58,530 nucleotides of DNA from an uncultured Veillonellaceae bacterium (GCA_945949525.1 CAMFES010000004.1:1-58530); one strand, 5' to 3'; shown: positions 27,409 through 37,747, counted from the first letter of the stretch. The notes: a model not told the origin generated them from the sequence alone. Numbers and translations: made by a program.

Positions 27409-29949
27409 TTACTCTTTCCTGCCGCAGCAGTTCTTGTACTTCTTGCCGCTGCCACATGGACAGGGATCATTTCTGCCCACCTTGCCGGTGTTTTTTACCG
27501 GCTGCTTTCTGACCGCGGCATCAGACTCGTCACCGTGGGTCTGCCTTGCCGCTGCCATGCGCTGCTGAGCCTCCCGCTCCATAGCCTCCTGCTGCTCCTG
27601 AGTGATGATATTCACCCTGAAGATCAGGGAAGCAATATCGTTCTGAATAGAATCTATCATCTGGCCAAACATCTCATGACCCTTAATCTTGTACTCAATC
27701 AGCGGGTTGCGCTGGCCGTAGGCCAAAAGCCCGATGCCCTCACGAAGCATATCCATGCGGTCCAGATGCTCCATCCAGCGGTTGTCCACCACCCGGAGCA
27801 TAATAATCTTTTCCAGCTCCCGCATGTTGGCCTCGCCAAAGAGCCGCTCTCTCTGGGCGTAGGATTCCTCCGCCATCCGGTTCAGGAAATCCTGCACCTC
27901 GTCGCGGCTCATTTCCTCCAGCTCCTCCAGCTTCAGCCTGCCGGTCGGCGCATAGATACTCTCCGCATCCTTGATAAGCTCATCCAGGGACCACTCCTCC
28001 GGATATAGCTTTTCGTTGGCATACTGATTCATCTCCGCCTCAATAATCCCGCCAATCATGGACAGGATATGCTCACGGAGATTTTCGCCCTTCAGCACCT
28101 TCCTGCGCTCGGCATAGATAACCTCACGCTGCTGGTTCATCACATCGTCATACTGCAGGACGTGCTTACGCATATCAAAGTTCCTGCCCTCCACCTTCTT
28201 CTGGGCATTGGCAATGGAACGGGTTATCAGCTTGTGTTCAATCGGGTCATCCTCGCCCATGCCCAGCCTGTCCATGATGCTGGAGATATTGTCGGAGCCA
28301 AAGAGGCGCAGCAAATCATCCTCCAGGGACAGATAGAAACGGGATTCGCCCGGGTCACCCTGACGGCCGGCACGGCCACGGAGCTGATTGTCGATACGGC
28401 GTGACTCATGACGCTCAGTGCCCACGATGAAAAGGCCCCCCAGCTCCGGCACGCCCTCACCCAGCTTTATATCGGTACCGCGGCCGGCCATGTTGGTGGC
28501 GATGGTCACGGCGGATTTCTGTCCGGCATCGGCAATAATCTCCGCCTCCTGCTCGTGGAACTTGGCGTTCAGCACACTATGAGGAATATTGCGCTCCTTC
28601 AGGATATGGCTAAGCTCCTCCGACTGGGTTATGGATGTAGTACCAATCAGCACCGGCTGCCCCTTGGCGTGGATTTCCGCCACGTCATTGGCAACAGCCT
28701 TGTACTTGGCACGCTTCGTCTTGTAGATAACATCAGGATGATCGATGCGGGCCACCGGCCTGTTGGTCGGAATCACGATTACCGGCAGCTTGTAGATTTT
28801 CAGGAACTCGTCTTCCTCGGTCTTGGCGGTACCGGTCATGCCGGACAGCTTGCCGTACATGCGGAAGTAGTTCTGGAAGGTGATGGACGCAAGTGTCTGG
28901 GACTCCCGGCGCACCTCCAGCCCCTCCTTGGCCTCTATGGCCTGATGCAGGCCGTCAGAATAGCGGCGCCCCTCCATCAGACGACCCGTAAACTCGTCCA
29001 CGATGACAATCTCGCCATCCTTGACTACATAGTCACGATCCCTTTTCATCAGGGCCTTGGCCCGCAGGGCTGCCGTAAAGCAGTGGGACATCTCGATATT
29101 CTCCGGATCGTAGAGGTTCTTGACTCCCACCAGCTTCTCAATCTTCGGAACGGCACTGTCGGCAGGAGCCACGGTCTTGGCCTTTTCGTCAACGGTATAA
29201 TCCGTACCCTCCTTAAGATGCTCCACGGCCTTGGCCATCTTCACATAGCTGTCGGTGGACTTGGAGCCAGGTCCCGAAATAATCAGCGGCGTCCTGGCCT
29301 CATCGATGAGAATGCTGTCCACCTCATCCACGATGGCGAAGTTCAGCTCCCTCTGCACCATCTGATTCAGGTCCACCACCATATTGTCACGGAGGTAGTC
29401 AAAGCCGTACTCGTTGTTGGTGCCAAAGGTAATATCACAGCTGTAGGCAAATTTGCGCTCCGGGAAGTCCATATCATGGCGGATAAGTCCTACGCTCAGC
29501 CCCAGAAAGTTGTACAGACGCCCCATCTCAATGCTGTCGCGCTTTGCCAGATAGTCATTGACCGTAACGATATGCACGCCCTTGCCAGTCAAAGCGTTCA
29601 GATAGGTAGGCAGTGTAGCAACCAGGGTCTTGCCCTCGCCGGTACGCATCTCGGCAATCCTGCCCTCATGCAGGCAGATACCGCCCATCATCTGAACATC
29701 AAAATGACGCATGCCCAGCACACGCTTCGAGGCCTCCCGAACCACCGCAAAAGCCTCCGGGAGAATATCATCAAGGGTCTCACCGGCAGCCAGCCTGTCC
29801 TTGAACTTTTCCGTATAACGGGTCAGAGAAGAATCACTGAGATTATTGAGGCTGTCCTCATAGGAATTAATCTTCTCTACAATCTGCCGAAGGCGCTTAA
29901 TCTCTTTATCATTGTTGTCGCCCAAAAAGCGTTTAAAAATACCAAGCAT
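27409..29949 (-). CDS. secA: Preprotein translocase ATPase SecA
   Basis: 846 residues. Walker [12 protein letters not shown] and Walker B region [16 protein letters not shown] form NBD1, with the pre-protein cross-linking domain, NBD2 ([27 protein letters not shown]) and the C-terminal zinc tail [18 protein letters not shown]. It drives protein export through SecYEG and is needed for the many exported proteins here. AGGAG precedes the ATG. It is divergent from hpf and followed by prfB. Confidence 0.98.
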   Translation of the reverse strand: MLGIFKRFLGDNNDKEIKRLRQIVEKINSYEDSLNNLSDSSLTRYTEKFKDRLAAGETLDDILPEAFAVVREASKRVLGMRHFDVQMMGGICLHEGRIAEMRTGEGKTLVATLPTYLNALTGKGVHIVTVNDYLAKRDSIEMGRLYNFLGLSVGLIRHDMDFPERKFAYSCDITFGTNNEYGFDYLRDNMVVDLNQMVQRELNFAIVDEVDSILIDEARTPLIISGPGSKSTDSYVKMAKAVEHLKEGTDYTVDEKAKTVAPADSAVPKIEKLVGVKNLYDPENIEMSHCFTAALRAKALMKRDRDYVVKDGEIVIVDEFTGRLMEGRRYSDGLHQAIEAKEGLEVRRESQTLASITFQNYFRMYGKLSGMTGTAKTEEDEFLKIYKLPVIVIPTNRPVARIDHPDVIYKTKRAKYKAVANDVAEIHAKGQPVLIGTTSITQSEELSHILKERNIPHSVLNAKFHEQEAEIIADAGQKSAVTIATNMAGRGTDIKLGEGVPELGGLFIVGTERHESRRIDNQLRGRAGRQGDPGESRFYLSLEDDLLRLFGSDNISSIMDRLGMGEDDPIEHKLITRSIANAQKKVEGRNFDMRKHVLQYDDVMNQQREVIYAERRKVLKGENLREHILSMIGGIIEAEMNQYANEKLYPEEWSLDELIKDAESIYAPTGRLKLEELEEMSRDEVQDFLNRMAEESYAQRERLFGEANMRELEKIIMLRVVDNRWMEHLDRMDMLREGIGLLAYGQRNPLIEYKIKGHEMFGQMIDSIQNDIASLIFRVNIITQEQQEAMEREAQQRMAAARQTHGDESDAAVRKQPVKNTGKVGRNDPCPCGSGKKYKNCCGRKE

Positions 29950-30132
29950 GAACTCACTCCTATTTCATGGTTTCATCTATAATTAAGATACAATCTACAA
30001 AAACTCTACATTAGTTTATCAAAGTATCAACTATAAGTCAAAATTTCACAAATATTTTTCTCCGAAAAAGAGGGTTTTTGCATGCTTGCGGCGAATATAA
30101 CAACCATAGTCTACTAGAAAGGGGATGTTATT

Positions 30133-30678
30133 ATGGCAACATTCACTATTAGAGGAAAAAATGTAGAAGTTACACCTGCCCTGAGGGATTACGTGGAGAA
30201 GCGCGTCGGCAAGGTTACCCGCTACTTCAACGACGTGGGCGACATTTCTGTGCTGCTCAGCGTATCAAAGGAGCGCCAGAAGGTTGAGGTAACCGTTCCT
30301 GTACAGGGAGTGCTGCTCCGTGGTCAGGAAGTAACTAACAATATGTACACATCCATCGATTTGGTTATCGAAAAGCTGGATCGTCAGATTCGCAAGCATA
30401 AGACCAAGATGCAGCGTCGTTTCCGTGATGGCACCCTGCTGGATGAGGCTTTTGCCGCTGCGCCTTTCGCACCGGCAATTCCTGACGAGGAGGACGAGTT
30501 CCCTATCGTCAAGAAGAAGAAGTTCAATGTGCGTCCGATGGATGTGCAGGAAGCCATCATGCAGATGAATCTCCTCAATCACGACTTCTTCGTATTCCGC
30601 GATGCAGACACCGAAACCGTCAGCGTGGTATACCGCCGCAGCGACGGAAAGTACGGCCTCATCGAGTCCGAATACTGA
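30133..30678 (+). CDS. hpf: Ribosome hibernation promoting factor, long form
   Basis: 181 residues: an N-terminal ribosome-binding domain (MATFTIRGKNVEVTPALRDY) and a C-terminal dimerisation domain (about 120-181, RPMDVQEAIMQMNLLNHDFF and YRRSDGKYGLI). The long form pairs two 70S ribosomes into 100S dimers in slow growth. The AAAGGGGA ribosome site precedes the ATG. It is divergently transcribed from secA and followed by a terminator. Confidence 0.96.
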   Translation: MATFTIRGKNVEVTPALRDYVEKRVGKVTRYFNDVGDISVLLSVSKERQKVEVTVPVQGVLLRGQEVTNNMYTSIDLVIEKLDRQIRKHKTKMQRRFRDGTLLDEAFAAAPFAPAIPDEEDEFPIVKKKKFNVRPMDVQEAIMQMNLLNHDFFVFRDADTETVSVVYRRSDGKYGLIESEY

Positions 30679-30711
30679 GCATATAGCGTATATTAGCTAG
30701 TTGAAAAAATC

Positions 30712-30749
30712 AAAGGCACCGGATATTGATGTATCCGATGCCTCTTTTT
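30712..30749. terminator. Terminator between hpf and glnQ-like gene
   Basis: AAAGGCACCGGATA pairs with TATCCGATGCCTCTTT around loop TTGATG and is flanked by A and T tracts. It serves the convergent genes. Confidence 0.85.
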
Positions 30750-30752
30750 ATA

Positions 30753-31472
30753 TTACAGCACTTTGGACAGGAACAGCTTCGTCCGCTCCTCTTTAGGATT
30801 TTCAAATACTTCTTTTGGCGGGCCCTGCTCGATGATATTGCCGCCGTCCACGAACAACAGGCGATCCCCCACCTCACGGGCAAACCCCATCTCATGAGTG
30901 ACCACCGCCATGGTCATTCCCTCATTGGCAAGGCTCTTCATTACATCCAGCACCTCATTTACCATCTCCGGGTCCAGTGCCGAGGTAGGCTCATCAAAGA
31001 GCATTACCTTCGGGCGCATGGCAAGAGCCCTGGCAATGGCCACCCGCTGCTGCTGGCCGCCGGAAAGCTGCGGCGGATAGGCATCTGCCTTGTCTGCCAG
31101 CCCCACGCGCTCCAAAAGCTCCCTGGCGATTTTCTCCGCCTCATCCTTGGCCATGTTGCGCACCTTGATTGGCGCCAGGGTAATATTCTGCAGGACAGTC
31201 ATGTGAGGAAACAGGTTGAACCGCTGGAACACCATGCCAATTTCCTCCCTGGCCTTGTTGATGTCAGAGTCCCCGGTCAGGTCAATGCCGTCCACAACCA
31301 CGCTGCCGCTGGTAGGCTCCTCCAAAAGATTCATGCAGCGAAGCAGGGTGCTTTTGCCGGAGCCAGACGGCCCGATAATAACCACTACCTCCTGGGGATT
31401 GATGTGCAGGTCTATTCCCTTCAGCACCTCATGATCCCCAAAGGATTTATGCAAATTCTTTATATCAATCAT
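30753..31472 (-). CDS. glnQ: Glutamine-type amino-acid ABC transporter ATPase
   Basis: 239-residue ABC ATPase: Walker [22 protein letters not shown], signature LSGGQQQR, Walker [15 protein letters not shown]. Its ATG overlaps the permease stop (ATGA), so translation is coupled. With the permease and binding protein upstream it forms a PAAT importer; glutamine or glutamate is the likely but unproven substrate. It is a close paralogue of the ATPase at 7323-8102. Confidence 0.95.
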   Translation of the reverse strand: MIDIKNLHKSFGDHEVLKGIDLHINPQEVVVIIGPSGSGKSTLLRCMNLLEEPTSGSVVVDGIDLTGDSDINKAREEIGMVFQRFNLFPHMTVLQNITLAPIKVRNMAKDEAEKIARELLERVGLADKADAYPPQLSGGQQQRVAIARALAMRPKVMLFDEPTSALDPEMVNEVLDVMKSLANEGMTMAVVTHEMGFAREVGDRLLFVDGGNIIEQGPPKEVFENPKEERTKLFLSKVL

Positions 31473-32131
31473 TTCGTATCCAACCTTTTCTCCAGATATG
31501 CTACCAGACGGGAAATCGTCAGCGTCATTATCAGATAGATAATCGCCACGGTAATCCAGATTTCCAGCGAGCCGTAGGTGCGGGCAATAATCAGCTGGCC
31601 GCGGCGGGTAAGCTCCTCAAAGCCGATAACGGACACCAGGGAGGAATCCTTGAGAAGCGCAATAAACTCGTTGCCCAGGGGCGGCACAATGTTCTTGAAG
31701 GCCTGGGGCACGATGATATAGCGCATGGTCTGCACCCAGGTCATGCCCAAAGACCTGCCTGCTTCCATCTGCCCCTCATCAATAGCCTGAATACCGGCCC
31801 GGAAAATCTCAGCGATGTAGGCACCGCTGTTGATGCCGCAGGCAGTAATAGCTGCAATGAACGGGTCCACCCTCTGCCCCAGCAGTACCGGCAGGGCAAA
31901 GTAAATCAGGAAAATCTGCACCAGCAGCGGCGTCCCCCGCAGAAAATCAATATAGATTGCCGCCAGCCAGCGCAGCAGTTTGACATTAGAAATCCTGGCA
32001 ATGCCCACAAACATGCCGATAATCAGGCCCAGTCCCACCGAAATAGCCGTAATCTGTATCGTAATTCCGGCACCTGCAATCAGCAGGGGAAGTGAATTGA
32101 TCATCAGATCAACATTCAAATTCATATCCAT
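31469..32131 (-). CDS. glnP: Glutamine-type amino-acid ABC transporter permease
   Basis: 220-residue membrane permease of the HisM/GlnP family with five hydrophobic segments and the ATPase-contact loop [22 protein letters not shown] (split by the usual EAA pattern). AGAGG lies six bases before the ATG. It follows the binding-protein gene after a terminator-like hairpin and overlaps the ATPase gene by four bases. Confidence 0.94.
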   Translation of the reverse strand: MDMNLNVDLMINSLPLLIAGAGITIQITAISVGLGLIIGMFVGIARISNVKLLRWLAAIYIDFLRGTPLLVQIFLIYFALPVLLGQRVDPFIAAITACGINSGAYIAEIFRAGIQAIDEGQMEAGRSLGMTWVQTMRYIIVPQAFKNIVPPLGNEFIALLKDSSLVSVIGFEELTRRGQLIIARTYGSLEIWITVAIIYLIMTLTISRLVAYLEKRLDTK

Positions 32132-32197
32132 ACACGTCCTCTAAAATAATATTACTAACATATTATATGAAACCAAAGCACTAGTGTCAACAAAATA

Positions 32198-32231
32198 AAA
32201 ATGCACCATCGCCAAAGCAACAGTGCATTTT
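32198..32231 (-). terminator. Hairpin between glnH-like and glnP-like genes
   Basis: AAAATGCAC pairs with GTGCATTTT, followed on the minus strand by TTATTTTG. It probably causes partial termination so that the binding protein is made in excess, as in the other importer operon. Confidence 0.7.
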
Positions 32232-32315
32232 GCATTACTTATGTAATTTGCATGGTTTTGCCAGCCGCTGCACCACAGGCACTGCCTGGGCAGGCCGGCA
32301 GCATGACAGCACCAA

Positions 32316-33092
32316 TTACTTGCTGGTAGTGCCGAACCACTTGGTGAAGATCTCGTCATACTTGCCGTTCTCATGCAGCTTTCTCAGTGCATCATTCACC
32401 CTGTTCAGAAGCTCTTCGTTCTTCTTGGATACGGCAATACCGTAATCCTCGGAGGTCAAAAGGTCAGGCAGTGCCTTTACGTTGGTCTCGCCGCTCTTCA
32501 TGATATAGTAGTCATTTACAGGACGGTCATTTACCACTGCATCAACGCCCTTAGCACGAAGCTCCATGAAGGTATCAGCAGAGGAATTGAACTCCTTTAC
32601 CTCAACGCCCTCAATCTTCTTTACCTCGGCAGCGGAGGTAGTGCCAATCTGCACGGCAACCTTCTTGCCCTGCAAATCCTCGAACTTCTTGATGGAATCG
32701 TTGTCCTTTGCCACGATGATGGACAGGCCGGACTTGTAATAAGGATCGGAGAAGTTAACCTTCTGCTTGCGCTCCTCATTGATGGTCATGCCGGAAATGC
32801 AGACATCAATGTTGCCAGCCTCCAGGGCAGGAATCAAGCCGTCAAAGTTCAGGTTGTTAATCTCTACCTTGTAGCCCATTTCCTCGCCTACGGCACGGAT
32901 CAGGTCCATATCAAAGCCCTGATACTCCTTGCCGTTCTCGTCCTGGAACTCAAACGGAGCGAAGTCTGCATTTACGCCAACCTTCAGGACCTTCTCGCTC
33001 TCAGCAGCCTTCTGCTCACCGCCGCAGCCCGCAACCAAAGCAGCCATAGCCATCAGGGCAGCCATGCACAACACCAATAATTTCTTTGCCAT
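32316..33092 (-). CDS. glnH: Glutamine-type amino-acid-binding lipoprotein
   Basis: Lipoprotein signal peptide with lipobox VAGC (LLVLCMAALMAMAALVAGC), then an SBP_bac_3 domain: VGVNADFAPFEFQDENGKEY, GFDMDLIRAVGEEMGYK, CISGMTINEERKQKVNFSDP. These segments are close to GlnH-type binding proteins. ATG at 33092 is chosen over an upstream frame because GCAAGGGGGA precedes it. First gene of the glnHPQ-like operon. Confidence 0.94.
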   Translation of the reverse strand: MAKKLLVLCMAALMAMAALVAGCGGEQKAAESEKVLKVGVNADFAPFEFQDENGKEYQGFDMDLIRAVGEEMGYKVEINNLNFDGLIPALEAGNIDVCISGMTINEERKQKVNFSDPYYKSGLSIIVAKDNDSIKKFEDLQGKKVAVQIGTTSAAEVKKIEGVEVKEFNSSADTFMELRAKGVDAVVNDRPVNDYYIMKSGETNVKALPDLLTSEDYGIAVSKKNEELLNRVNDALRKLHENGKYDEIFTKWFGTTSK

Positions 33093-33154
33093 GTAAAAAA
33101 TCCCCCTTGCTTCAAATAACATTTTACTGGTTCAACAATCGCCAGTCATAAAAT

Positions 33155-33188
33155 AAAGCCCAAGAAACATTTACGAATCCTGGGCTTC
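33155..33188 (-). terminator. Terminator of the zinc-ribbon gene
   Basis: AAGCCCA pairs with TGGGCTT. The hairpin lies after the zinc-ribbon gene and ahead of the glnH-like promoter region. Confidence 0.6.
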
Positions 33189-33251
33189 ATTGCCACATAA
33201 AATTATGCGATTTTACCGCTGCCGGACATGCCGCCAGACAGCCAAATCATA

Positions 33252-33542
33252 TCAACCGTTTCTCTTGGCCTGGAAGCAGTCGCGGCAATACACCGGACGG
33301 TCATTCTTCGGCTCAAATGGAACCTCGGTCTCCTTGCCACATTCAGCGCATACCACGGTGAACATCTGGCGCTGTTCCTTCTCTCCACCCTCACGATTGC
33401 GACGTCTCTTGTCGCGGCAATCACGGCAGCGAACCGGCTTGTTCTCAAAGCCCTTTTCTGCGTAAAATTCCTGCTCGCCTGCGCTGAAGATGAATTCCTT
33501 ACCGCAGTCCTTACATACTAAAGTCTCGTCTACAAATGCCAT
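33252..33542 (-). CDS. Small zinc-ribbon protein
   Basis: 96 residues with four CxxC pairs: CKDC, CRDC, CAEC and CRDC, i.e. two zinc ribbons joined by a basic Arg/Glu linker (RDKRRRNREGGEKEQ). This matches the zinc-ribbon (zinc-binding domain) proteins common in Firmicutes, with no defined role; nucleic-acid binding or stress function is possible. The ribosome site ATGGGGGA precedes the ATG, and a good promoter lies about 100 bases upstream. Confidence 0.85.
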   Translation of the reverse strand: MAFVDETLVCKDCGKEFIFSAGEQEFYAEKGFENKPVRCRDCRDKRRRNREGGEKEQRQMFTVVCAECGKETEVPFEPKNDRPVYCRDCFQAKRNG

Positions 33543-33639
33543 GAAAAAAATCCCCCATTATAATTTTTGAATATCCCATATGTGCGCTTACTTCTTTTAC
33601 CTAATCCCAGGTGGACAAAGAGACATCCTACTACGACCT

Positions 33640-33668
33640 AGTATACTTGCCTGAGTGAAAAAAAGCAA
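33640..33668 (-). promoter_or_regulatory. Promoter of the zinc-ribbon gene
   Basis: On the minus strand, -35 TTGCTT (33663-33668) and -10 TATACT (33640-33645) have 17-base spacing. The leader is about 90 bases. Confidence 0.65.
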
Positions 33669-33773
33669 GTAAAATTTTCTGACAACTCTTCTTTTGAGAC
33701 TTTCGGGCACACCGCTGCTCATCCTGTCAGCACCCGTCACAAAAAATAACGTCAAAAAATCACACAAAAAAAA

Positions 33774-33959
33774 TCACGCCAGAATATCAATGTTTCCCCC
33801 TACACCGGTAAGTGCGGATACGTCGATTGTTTCCAGCATATCCATCATTGCCGTTTCCGATGTTTCCATGGCCATCTTCAGCACCGATGTCCCTACCTGC
33901 ATGTCAAGCTGTTGCTGATGCAGGCCCACGGACATAGCCGCTATGCTCATGTAATCCAT
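33774..33959 (-). CDS. YjfB-like small protein
   Basis: 61 residues starting MDYMSIAAMSVGLHQQQL and containing a run of Met-rich amphipathic helix. This matches the YjfB family (putative motility protein), short proteins often found near flagellar or surface genes; the function is unknown. ATG at 33959 is chosen because AAAGGAGGGAA lies just upstream; the longer frame starts within repeats. It lies next to the glycosylation cluster, which could act on flagellin, but no flagellar gene is in the window. Confidence 0.8.
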   Translation of the reverse strand: MDYMSIAAMSVGLHQQQLDMQVGTSVLKMAMETSETAMMDMLETIDVSALTGVGGNIDILA

Positions 33960-33974
33960 AAAATTCCCTCCTTT

Positions 33975-34018
33975 TGTAGTACCAGATACCGTATTTAGTG
34001 CCAAGTACCGTATTTAGT
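33975..34018. repeat. Short tandem repeat upstream of the YjfB-like gene
   Basis: Two copies of TACCGTATTTAGTGCCA, 19 bases apart, with a third partial unit (TACCGCAT) after them. They occupy the position of the promoter or leader of the YjfB-like gene, but no clear sigma factor sites are visible. Confidence 0.75.
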
Positions 34019-34028
34019 GCCAGGTACC

Positions 34029-34171
34029 GCATCAGGGCAATACCCCTCAAAAACCCGCTCTCGCTCTTAGTTGTGCCTCGCGTTACTAACATTCATCTAT
34101 CGTGCTTCGCACTCTGATGAATGAAGTAACGAGGCGCAACAAAGGTTTTTTCGGGGTACATGCCCTGCTGC
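34029..34171. repeat. Long nested palindrome, family member P3
   Basis: Outer arms GCATCAGGGCA...CCCC and GGGG...TGCCCTGCTGC are complementary, and an inner stem pairs GTGCCTCGCGTTACTAACATTC with GAATGAAGTAACGAGGCGC. The core is nearly the same as P2 (20954-21103) in opposite orientation, whereas the outer arms differ completely. It fills the gap between the YjfB-like gene and the glycosyltransferase gene. Nothing else is seen in this gap. Confidence 0.85.
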
Positions 34172-34275
34172 TTACCAGTCTGCTAATATGTAACATGATG
34201 TTTTTGCGGGTAAACCGCAGGCTGACACATGCTAATGCACCACATGGCTTTTCCTGCAAATACAAAATCTGTTAC

Positions 34276-36057
34276 CTATTTTATCGGCAACAGGCTGCCG
34301 CTGCAATAGTGCTGCCAGATTTTTTTGTAGGCGGCCTCCACATCCTGCATGTATGCCTTGCCGTCCATCAATCGGGAATTGCGCATCATATCAGGCAGCT
34401 CACGGTGCAGCTTGTTCAGAAGGATGCCGTTGCTGGCCAGCTGAACGGCCTTTGCCACATAATCCCTGGAGCTGTTGGCAACCAGCTCCGGAAGCCCGGC
34501 CGCTGTCAAAATGGACGCCCCGTAGCGGGAGCCGTGGGTCCTGCCCCGCAGGGCAATCACCGGCACCCCCATATAAAGGGCATCGCAGGTTGTCAGTCCG
34601 CCATTATAGGGAGCAGTGTCCAGGACAATATCGATATCGTTGTACTGGGTGAGATAATCCGGCGTAAAGGGACGAAGCTCCAGCCTGTCTGCATCTCCGC
34701 CCAGCCTGCGGAAGCGCTGACGCACAATCTCCTGCCCTGACGGCACGCTGCAGATTTTGCACTTGATGACCAGCCGCGACTCCGGCACTGCCTGCAGAAT
34801 ATTCCGCCACTGCACCAGCATGGCATCAGTCACCTTGGCAAAGCTGTTGAAGCTGCCAAAGGTAATATACCCCCGCTCTATACCGGGGGCATTATGTCCC
34901 TGAGAGCGCAGCTCCCGCATGGTTTCCGGCCGATAGCACAGATGGCAGCGGGGCAGCCGGAGAGGTATCTCGGAAAAACCGCCCTGCCTTTCACCCTTTG
35001 GCATGCAGCACTCATCCGTCAAAAAATAATCCACCGCCGGAAGGCCCGTGGTGTTGATATAGCCAATGCCTGACACCTGCACCGGCGCAGGGCGGCAGGC
35101 CAGCACCGGCAGGCAGCTGTTCTGGCTGTGCCCTGATAAATCCACCAGTATATCTATGCGGTCATCATGAATCAGCCTGGCAATCTCCTGGGGCGTACGC
35201 CCGTGGACATCCCGCCAGCGGTCAGCCATTTTCTTGAAACGCTGGGTGATGTGATCCTCCCTGCAGGTGGAATAGCCATACACCGAAAATTCCGTATGAT
35301 TGCCGTCCTTCAAAAGTGCCGTAAAAAAATATGCCGCCGCATGGAGGCGAAAATCCGGGGAAATATAACCGATGCGCAGGGCGTGAGGCTTTCTTCGGGT
35401 GCTGACATCGTGGGGAAAGCCCACCTGCTCCGGATACATCAGGCCATACTGGGCATGCTTCGCCGCCAGGCTCTGAGAATCAGCCGCCCGGTAATTGCTC
35501 AAAAACAATCCCTTGCTGAAATAACCTGCTCCTGCCGCCCTGTCCTCCAACATGCTGCTCACCATAAAGGCCGCCTCTGCCGCCTTTTCCGTTTCCCCCG
35601 CCAAAAGGCAGGTATCAGCATAAAAGCTGTAGCCCCGCATGACCAGCCGCCTGTCAAGCTCATTCCAGCCCGGCTGGCCGGAAATAAAACGATGCCTGGC
35701 AGACAATCCCTTTCTGATACCCTCCTGATAGCGATTAAAAAGCTGCTCATAGGCAGGCATGGCCCTGTCCAGCTCATAGCGGGCGCCAAAAAACACCGCC
35801 GCCGCCAAAAGTCCCCGCAGGTTTGCCGCTGAGGCACTGCGCTGGCTTGGCAGACCCCAGAACCGCTCCAGATATTCCTCCGCCGTATCAAAATCCTGCA
35901 GATAGACGGAAGCCTCTGCCACCAGTGCCAGTCCCTCCGGACTGTCCGGCTCTTCCTCCAGAAGCTGCTGCCCGCAGGCCCGCATGCTGTTCATATCACC
36001 GCGGGCAAAACATCCCTCTGCTGATTTTACCCACTCATTTACAACTTCCAGTTCCAT
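34276..36057 (-). CDS. SPINDLY/OGT-type glycosyltransferase (GT41-like)
   Basis: 593 residues. A TPR-like helical N-terminus (about 1-190) is followed by a Glyco_transf_41 catalytic region: LRIGYISPDFRLHAAAYFF, VDLSGHSQNSCLPVLACRPAPVQV, GYINTTGLPAVDYFLTD, FGSFNSFAKVTDAML and LDTAPYNGGLTTCDALYMGVP. These are hallmark segments of O-GlcNAc transferase/SPINDLY enzymes, which add a sugar to Ser/Thr of proteins. In bacteria, relatives often modify flagellin or surface proteins. It is last in a three-gene operon with a methyltransferase/glycosyltransferase and an O-antigen-ligase-like gene. Confidence 0.9.
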   Translation of the reverse strand: MELEVVNEWVKSAEGCFARGDMNSMRACGQQLLEEEPDSPEGLALVAEASVYLQDFDTAEEYLERFWGLPSQRSASAANLRGLLAAAVFFGARYELDRAMPAYEQLFNRYQEGIRKGLSARHRFISGQPGWNELDRRLVMRGYSFYADTCLLAGETEKAAEAAFMVSSMLEDRAAGAGYFSKGLFLSNYRAADSQSLAAKHAQYGLMYPEQVGFPHDVSTRRKPHALRIGYISPDFRLHAAAYFFTALLKDGNHTEFSVYGYSTCREDHITQRFKKMADRWRDVHGRTPQEIARLIHDDRIDILVDLSGHSQNSCLPVLACRPAPVQVSGIGYINTTGLPAVDYFLTDECCMPKGERQGGFSEIPLRLPRCHLCYRPETMRELRSQGHNAPGIERGYITFGSFNSFAKVTDAMLVQWRNILQAVPESRLVIKCKICSVPSGQEIVRQRFRRLGGDADRLELRPFTPDYLTQYNDIDIVLDTAPYNGGLTTCDALYMGVPVIALRGRTHGSRYGASILTAAGLPELVANSSRDYVAKAVQLASNGILLNKLHRELPDMMRNSRLMDGKAYMQDVEAAYKKIWQHYCSGSLLPIK

Positions 36058-36073
36058 CCTCTATCACCACATA

Positions 36074-37747
36074 CTATATTTCAGGAGCCAGCTCACTGCC
36101 GTACTCCCGCAAAAAACGCCTCTGGTACAACTTGTATGACCCGTCCAGCGGCTTTTCCTTCGGACAATGGATGCACCAGAAGCTCTCCTGCCGCGGCAGG
36201 GCAACCTTGTACCCGCGCCTCTGCAGCTCCTTGCACATGCTGACATCATAAAAATGCCAGCCGTCAAACAAATCCTCCCGCCAGGGCACATCCACCGCTG
36301 TTGCCAGCAAAAGCCCGTCCGCGGCCTCAACCTCCGCCCAGGCCCCCTCCGGCTCCATGCAGGCGGTTTCCACCACGCATTCCGGCTCACAGGCATGAAG
36401 CACTCTGCCACAGGTGCGCATGGCATCCCACCACACGCCTGACGCCGGCAGCTTCCGCGCCCCTATCATGCCCACCGCACCGATGCTCTTATCCGCAAAC
36501 AGCGCCAAAAGGTCAAAGACAAAATTTTTATTGACAATCAGCGTATCCTGATGCACATACACCTTGTAGGCGGCGGATGTTTTGGCCATGCCCTGATTGT
36601 AGCCGCCGCACATGGAGCCTGCCCCCTCTATGGGGATGAACTCGGCCTCCATGCCCTTCGGCAGGCGCAGCTGCTTCATGTACAGCAAGGCCTCCCCATA
36701 CAGCTCCGGCCTGTTCACGCAGGTTATAAAGGCAATCCGCGTCCCCGGCGGCACCGCCATGTCCGGCACCTGCCCGGCAGGCAGCGGCTCCGGCTGACCC
36801 TGCCGCCAGTCCATAACCACCTGAAAATCCTGCCTGTCCTCATACACATCCTGCATTTCCTCCAGAAGCTCCGCCCAAAACTCCCGCTGCTCCGCCACAG
36901 CGGATTTCTGCCATGGGGACAGCTGCCACAGCAGGCTGTTGGTGTGTACCACTGTTTCCTTGACAAAGGACGCCAGATAGGCAGGAAAGATGAAATGCTC
37001 CCTGCACAGCTGCCACAGGAGGGACAGACTGTCCCTGCCCTCGCCATCCAGCCTGATGCCGTACTCCAGACGCCGCAGCAGGACAGCCAGCCTCTGCCGG
37101 ATAACAGGCGTATACATGCGCTTCAGCTCCATGATTTCCGGCGTTGATTTGGCAGCCCTGACCAGCCACGTCCCCGTCAGCAAATCGTTGTCTATATTCT
37201 GAAAGCCTCCCGCCTCCAGCCTTTTAACAAGCCCCTCCGGCGGCCTTCTTCCCTCCACCGGCAGGAACTGCACATCCTTGTAGAAGGAGGCCGCCATGAG
37301 CTTCGTCATTTCATCACGGGTAAAGGCACGGGTACACACATGATAAAAATGCCCCTCCATGAGATTGCTGATAATCCGCCAATGGCGCATGTTGGCAAAG
37401 CTCAGCAGAAGGTAGCCTGTCGGCTTCAGGTAAAGCCCCAGCCCGGAGGCAATATCCTGTGGATTAGCCGCCTGCGAAAGCCCATCCTCCGCCACAATAT
37501 AATCAAAAAACTCCTTCTCCAGGGGCAGCTGCCGGGACAAATAATCCGCAAACACCCAGTGCACCCCAAGGCCCTGCACATCCTCCTCATCGGCCACATC
37601 CCTGTCAGCTGCAGTACACCACAGCTCCCCATTGGGAAACATCTCCCGCAGCGGTGCCAGATACTCCCGCCTCTCCAGCACCAGTATCCTGTAGGGTGTC
37701 CCGCAGGCAGTCAAAAACCTCAGAAGGCTACAATCCCTGTATTCCAT
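36074..37747 (-). CDS. Methyltransferase-like / glycosyltransferase fusion protein
   Basis: 557 residues. The N-terminal third resembles a SAM-dependent methyltransferase fold (YIVAEDGLSQ, LKPTGYLLLSFANMRHW), though the SAM-binding GxGxG loop is poor. A helical linker follows. The C-terminal third is a GT-A type glycosyltransferase: AFITCVNRPELYGEALLYM, GGYNQGMAKTSAAYKVYVHQD and DGLLLATAVDVPWREDLFDGWHFYDVS. Acceptor and donor are unknown. GGAG precedes the ATG. The stop is only 16 bases from the start of the SPINDLY-type gene, so the two probably work on the same glycan. Confidence 0.75.
   Translation of the reverse strand: MEYRDCSLLRFLTACGTPYRILVLERREYLAPLREMFPNGELWCTAADRDVADEEDVQGLGVHWVFADYLSRQLPLEKEFFDYIVAEDGLSQAANPQDIASGLGLYLKPTGYLLLSFANMRHWRIISNLMEGHFYHVCTRAFTRDEMTKLMAASFYKDVQFLPVEGRRPPEGLVKRLEAGGFQNIDNDLLTGTWLVRAAKSTPEIMELKRMYTPVIRQRLAVLLRRLEYGIRLDGEGRDSLSLLWQLCREHFIFPAYLASFVKETVVHTNSLLWQLSPWQKSAVAEQREFWAELLEEMQDVYEDRQDFQVVMDWRQGQPEPLPAGQVPDMAVPPGTRIAFITCVNRPELYGEALLYMKQLRLPKGMEAEFIPIEGAGSMCGGYNQGMAKTSAAYKVYVHQDTLIVNKNFVFDLLALFADKSIGAVGMIGARKLPASGVWWDAMRTCGRVLHACEPECVVETACMEPEGAWAEVEAADGLLLATAVDVPWREDLFDGWHFYDVSMCKELQRRGYKVALPRQESFWCIHCPKEKPLDGSYKLYQRRFLREYGSELAPEI

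Noticed and set aside
28408-29982. 524-residue plus-strand frame opposite secA
   Set aside because: SecA motifs on the minus strand are unmistakable; the plus frame is a shadow.
33960-34028. Sigma-54 promoter in TGGCAC-containing repeats upstream of the YjfB-like gene
   Set aside because: TGGCAC occurs on the minus strand but the matching TTGC at -12 spacing is absent in both repeat units.
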